Positions 13,656-16,141 of a stretch of DNA of 16,141 nucleotides are shown in pieces. The position numbers and the translations under genes were made by a program. This DNA is from Oscillospiraceae bacterium (lineage in GTDB: Bacteria > Bacillota > Clostridia > Oscillospirales > Oscillospiraceae), in contig JAFZQQ010000390.1 of NCBI GenBank assembly GCA_017620315.1, forward strand, positions 1 through 16,141. The letters are read 5' to 3'. Position 1 is the first letter of the stretch, and each line of letters begins with the position of its first letter. The notes below the pieces were generated by a model, which saw only the letters and a list, made by a program, of their open reading frames with translations, had not been told where the DNA came from and ran no database searches.

Positions 13656-14276
13656 ATGACCGACTTTGCAAGAGCGCGAAAGCTGCGCTATGTGACGGTG
13701 GACATCTTACCGCTGCGCTCGCTTCTGCTGGCGCTTTTTTTAGTGTCCGGTATATTAGCAGGCTATACGGTCTCTGGCCGTTTGGCGTTTGAAACAGATA
13801 CAGAGCTCAGACAATACCTGAGCGGATATCTTGCCGCGGCTTCCGACTCCTCACTTGACGCCGAGTTTGTGTTGAGGACGATTACTTGTTTTTTTCGTTC
13901 GCCGGCGCTGGCCTTTCTGCTTGGCTTCGCCTCAATTGGCATAATTGCGATCCCTCTTCTGCTTGCCGCTCAGGGCTTTGTGTTTTCCTTTTCGCTTTTT
14001 TCTTTTGCTTCGGCAATGGGACGCGAGGGGCTATCCACTGTCGCCGCGCTTTTTGCGGTACGAATGCTTGTTGTACTTCCGTGTACCTTCATTCTTGCCG
14101 TTGCGGCGGCTGAAAAGTCCTACGCGCTTGCGCTGCTTTCCTTAGGCAAAGGCAAGAGAGCGAGCCAGGTTTCATTCGGCTCTGCTTATTGGTATCGTTT
14201 TGCGTGCTGCTGTGTGTGTTTGGCTGTTGGCTCCGCTTTGGAGCTTTGGCTTACGCCGTTGCTTCTTTCGGCGTGA
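13656..14276 (+). CDS. spoIIM: Stage II sporulation protein M (SpoIIM, DUF95 family)
   Basis: A 206-residue polytopic membrane protein with about five hydrophobic segments (about 19-40, 84-105, 107-122, 128-152 and 180-200). SpoIIM is part of the mother-cell SpoIID-SpoIIM-SpoIIP machine that drives engulfment of the forespore. The FFRSPALAFLLGFASIGIIA stretch and the AAQGFVFSFSLFSFA stretch are of the SpoIIM type. The position directly upstream of xerD is a classic Firmicutes arrangement and carries much of the assignment. The start ATG has GAGGTGA 7-8 nt upstream. A different DUF95 membrane protein is possible, since the family is loosely conserved. Confidence 0.75.
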   Translation: MTDFARARKLRYVTVDILPLRSLLLALFLVSGILAGYTVSGRLAFETDTELRQYLSGYLAAASDSSLDAEFVLRTITCFFRSPALAFLLGFASIGIIAIPLLLAAQGFVFSFSLFSFASAMGREGLSTVAALFAVRMLVVLPCTFILAVAAAEKSYALALLSLGKGKRASQVSFGSAYWYRFACCCVCLAVGSALELWLTPLLLSA

Positions 14277-14308
14277 TAATGATCCTTAAAAAGGGAGGAA
14301 TGTTTTTC

Positions 14309-15193
14309 TTGGACGATCTGCTAAAAAGCTATGAATCATATCTTGCCAACGAGAAGCAGGCCTCTGAGAATACGCTCAGCTCCTACATGCGTGATCTCCG
14401 GCAGTTCGAAGCATGGCTGGAGGAACATGAAGTTGGCGAACTGCGCAAGGTGAAGCAGAACGACGTAAACGATTATGTCGAGTGGATGACGGGCAAGGGC
14501 AAATCAGCTGCGACGGTCACACGCTCGATCGCGTCGATAAAGTCGTTTTACATGTACCTTCAGGGCAAGGGCGAGGTCAAGGCGAATCCCGCCAAAGGCG
14601 TGGCTACGCAAAAGGTTGAGCGCAAATTCCCGGAGATTTTGACTTCCCGCGAGGTGGAGCTTTTCCTGGAACAGCCTCAGTGTGTCGATGCAAAGGGTTA
14701 CCGCGACCATGCCATGCTTGAGCTTCTGTACGCGACAGGTATCCGCGTTTCCGAACTGATCTCGCTCAACGAGAACGACGTCAATCTAAGCGCGGGCTTT
14801 ATCCGCTGTGAAAGCAAGGGCAAAGAGCGTATTATTCCGATTTATCCCGCGGCAGTAAAAGCGCTTTCCGACTACATAAAGGACGTGCGCGCCCAGCTTA
14901 TTGCCGACCCCGAGGAAACGGCGTTGTTTGTAAACATGAACGGCGAGCGCATGAGCCGACAGGGTTTCTGGAAGATCGTAAAGCACTATCAGGAAACGGC
15001 GCAGATAAACAAGGAGATAACGCCGCATACGCTGCGCCACTCGTTCGCTGTCCATCTTCTGGAAAACGGAGCGGATCTGCGGTCGATACAGGAAATGCTC
15101 GGTCACGCGGACATTTCTTCGACGCAGATATACACTCACGTCGTTAAAAAGCAGCTCAAGGACGTCTATCAAAGGGCGCATCCGAGAGCGTAA
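14309..15193 (+). CDS. xerD: Tyrosine recombinase XerD
   Basis: A site-specific recombinase that with a partner resolves chromosome dimers at dif. From the TTG start it has 294 residues, almost exactly the normal XerD length. The N-terminal SAM-like core-binding domain covers about 1-95 (NEKQASENTLSSYMRDLRQF). The catalytic residues are R146 (ATGIRVSEL), K170 (SKGKER), H240 and R243 (HTLRHSF), H266 (LGHADISST) and Y276 (IYTHV), all spaced as in E. coli XerD. TTG 14309 is chosen because GGGAGG (14293-14298) lies 10 nt upstream; ATG 14300 is too close to it and ATG 14279 lies before it. The gene follows spoIIM and ends at a strong terminator. XerC is less likely from the neighbourhood. Confidence 0.92.
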   Translation: MDDLLKSYESYLANEKQASENTLSSYMRDLRQFEAWLEEHEVGELRKVKQNDVNDYVEWMTGKGKSAATVTRSIASIKSFYMYLQGKGEVKANPAKGVATQKVERKFPEILTSREVELFLEQPQCVDAKGYRDHAMLELLYATGIRVSELISLNENDVNLSAGFIRCESKGKERIIPIYPAAVKALSDYIKDVRAQLIADPEETALFVNMNGERMSRQGFWKIVKHYQETAQINKEITPHTLRHSFAVHLLENGADLRSIQEMLGHADISSTQIYTHVVKKQLKDVYQRAHPRA

Positions 15194-15207
15194 CGTGGAA
15201 CACACAG

Positions 15208-15237
15208 CCTCGGCGTCACGGCGGCGCCGAGGTTTTT
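15208..15237 (+). terminator. Intrinsic terminator after xerD
   Basis: A perfect GC-rich 8-bp stem CCTCGGCG (15208-15215) / CGCCGAGG (15225-15232) with a 9-nt loop, followed by TTTTT. It sits 15 nt after the xerD stop and separates spoIIM-xerD from the ruv operon. Confidence 0.9.
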
Positions 15238-15258
15238 GTGTCCGTTATGCAGCAAAAA

Positions 15259-15274
15259 AAGAACATATGTTCTT
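15259..15274. promoter_or_regulatory. LexA (SOS) box over the ruvC promoter
   Basis: AAGAACATATGTTCTT is a perfect 16-bp palindrome whose core GAACATATGTTC (15261-15272) fits the Gram-positive LexA/DinR consensus GAAC-N4-GTTC. Its right edge overlaps the -35 of the ruvC promoter, so a bound repressor would block RNA polymerase. It implies DNA-damage induction of ruvC-ruvA. Confidence 0.88.
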
Positions 15275-15301
15275 GCTTTTTTTCGCTGAGTCTGTTATGA
15301 T
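15273..15301 (+). promoter_or_regulatory. Promoter of the ruvCA(B) operon
   Basis: -35 TTGCTT (15273-15278), a 17-nt spacer and -10 TATGAT (15296-15301), with the expected start near 15308. It overlaps the LexA box and follows the xerD terminator, so the ruv genes form an independent unit. Confidence 0.8.
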
Positions 15302-15332
15302 ATTTGAGCGAAAGGAAGGGAGGGCGCCGGCG

Positions 15333-15845
15333 ATGCGTATTCTGGGCATAGACCCCGGTATAGCGACCATAGGCTTTGGGCTGATAGACGCCGACGCCGG
15401 AAGGACGCAGCTTTTGAAATACGGCGTCATAACCACAGAGGCGGGACTTCCGCTTGCCAAGCGCCTTTTACGGATCGGGTCGGACATGGAAGAGCTGATC
15501 GCGCAGTGTAAGCCGGACGTCATCTCTGTTGAAGAGCTCTTTTTCAACAACAACATAACCACGGGCATCGCTGTCGCGCACGGGCGTGGAGTTATCCTTT
15601 ACAGCGCCGAGAAATGCGGAGTACCGCTGTTTGAATATACTCCATCGCAGGTCAAGCAGGCTGTGGTTGGCTACGGAAAGGCGGAAAAACGGCAGGTCAT
15701 GGACATGACACGCAGGCTCTTAAAGCTGAAGACCGTCCCTAGGCCGGACGATGCCGCAGACGCGCTTGCGCTTGCCATCTGTCATGCGAGAAGCGCGACG
15801 TCGCTTCTCCAACGGGCAAACCTGAATGTAAAACAGACGATCTGA
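15333..15845 (+). CDS. ruvC: Holliday junction resolvase RuvC
   Basis: A dimeric endonuclease that cuts Holliday junctions held by RuvAB during recombinational repair. From ATG 15333 it has 170 residues, the usual length. The four metal-binding acids are all present: D7 (GIDPG), E67 (SVEELFFNNN), D140 and D143 (RPDDAADALALA), closely matching E. coli D7, E66, D138 and D141. The frame is open upstream to 15195, but that part crosses the terminator and promoter; GGGAGGG lies about 8 nt before the chosen ATG. ruvA follows 13 nt later. Its presence separates this lineage from Bacillus, which uses RecU instead. Confidence 0.97.
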   Translation: MRILGIDPGIATIGFGLIDADAGRTQLLKYGVITTEAGLPLAKRLLRIGSDMEELIAQCKPDVISVEELFFNNNITTGIAVAHGRGVILYSAEKCGVPLFEYTPSQVKQAVVGYGKAEKRQVMDMTRRLLKLKTVPRPDDAADALALAICHARSATSLLQRANLNVKQTI

Positions 15846-15858
15846 GGGAGTTACAGAT

Positions 15859-16141
15859 ATGTTCTATTATCTTGACGGAAATGTCGCACACATCGAGCCT
15901 TATCTTGCGGTGATAGACTGCGGCGGCGTGGGATACGCCTGCAAAACCACCAACACGACGCTCGGGCAGATCAAAAAGGGTGAACGCGCCCGCCTTTACA
16001 CTTACCTGAACGTAGGGGAAGACGTGTTCGACCTTTACGGTTTCGCTACGCAAAGCGAGCTCGGCTCGTTCCGCCAGCTGCTGGGAATTTCCGGAGTCGG
16101 CCCGAAGGCGGCGCTCGCGATACTCTCGTCCACGACGCCGG
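15859..16141 (+). CDS. ruvA: Holliday junction branch migration protein RuvA, N-terminal part (cut by window edge)
   Basis: This protein forms tetramers that bind the four-way junction and recruit the RuvB motor. The 94 visible residues begin MFYYLDGNVAHIEPYLAVID, the OB-fold domain, with CGGVGYACKT, LNVGEDVFDLYGF and the first helix-hairpin-helix motif LLGISGVGPKAALAIL at about 75-90. The start ATG has GAGGGAG 8 nt upstream and lies 13 nt after the ruvC stop, so both share the SOS-controlled transcript. The acidic pin and the C-terminal RuvB-binding domain lie beyond the right edge, where ruvB is expected next. Confidence 0.95.
   Translation, partial: MFYYLDGNVAHIEPYLAVIDCGGVGYACKTTNTTLGQIKKGERARLYTYLNVGEDVFDLYGFATQSELGSFRQLLGISGVGPKAALAILSSTTP

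Noticed and set aside
14189..14308. Longer XerD starting inside spoIIM
   Set aside because: It would add 40 hydrophobic residues out of frame with spoIIM; the Shine-Dalgarno at 14293-14298 and family length fit the TTG at 14309.
15195..15332. N-terminal extension of RuvC by 46 residues
   Set aside because: The extension would be translated from the xerD terminator, LexA box and promoter; the family N-terminus MRILGIDPG starts at 15333 with its own ribosome binding site.

Overview
The window is ordinary chromosomal DNA, of intermediate GC content by eye, from an endospore-forming clostridial Firmicute, most likely an Oscillospirales/Ruminococcaceae-type organism. The evidence is a SpoIIM homologue, a SpoIID-domain protein, the yceD-rpmF pair, the lepB-rbgA-rnhB-yraN block, a RuvC resolvase, consensus sigma-A promoters, strong Shine-Dalgarno sequences, and some TTG/GTG starts. 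No phage, IS, CRISPR, tRNA or rRNA is visible. Species cannot be named from sequence alone.

Layout. (1) 1-1146, minus strand: a cupin/HTH regulator followed by the start of potA (polyamine ABC transporter ATPase, running off the left edge), with a well-defined promoter and an ordered array of GTTT/AAAC half-sites. (2) 1148-2104, minus: an RluA-family pseudouridine synthase. A divergent promoter pair separates it from (3) 2253-7393, plus: yceD-rpmF, a hairpin terminator, then lepB, a long hairpin, and rbgA-rnhB-yraN-aroC-chorismate mutase/shikimate kinase. This links ribosome assembly, secretion, RNA/DNA maintenance and the end of the shikimate pathway. (4) 7396-8295, minus: dapA, convergent with the previous gene at a 2-nt gap. 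(5) 8394-12761, plus: a secreted SpoIID-domain protein, queA and tgt (queuosine tRNA modification), and yajC from its own promoter, ending in a nested hairpin terminator. (6) 12888-15193, plus: a small TIGR04086-like membrane protein, a 351-bp non-coding gap holding repeats and a promoter, then spoIIM and xerD, ending in an intrinsic terminator. (7) 15333 to the right edge: ruvC-ruvA behind a promoter overlapped by a near-ideal LexA (SOS) box.

Nearly every protein is recognisable, and I found no convincing novel multi-gene system. The observations most worth a second look are regulatory or structural: the half-site array over the polyamine regulator promoter, the LexA box over the ruvC promoter, a GRG-to-GAG change in RNase HII, the chorismate mutase-shikimate kinase fusion next to chorismate synthase, a long RNA hairpin ahead of rbgA, a terminator that lepB seems to need to be read through, and direct repeats upstream of spoIIM-xerD, one of which resembles the XerD arm of dif.

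All assignments come from reading motifs. Family names and residue comparisons are from memory, and no database search was run.
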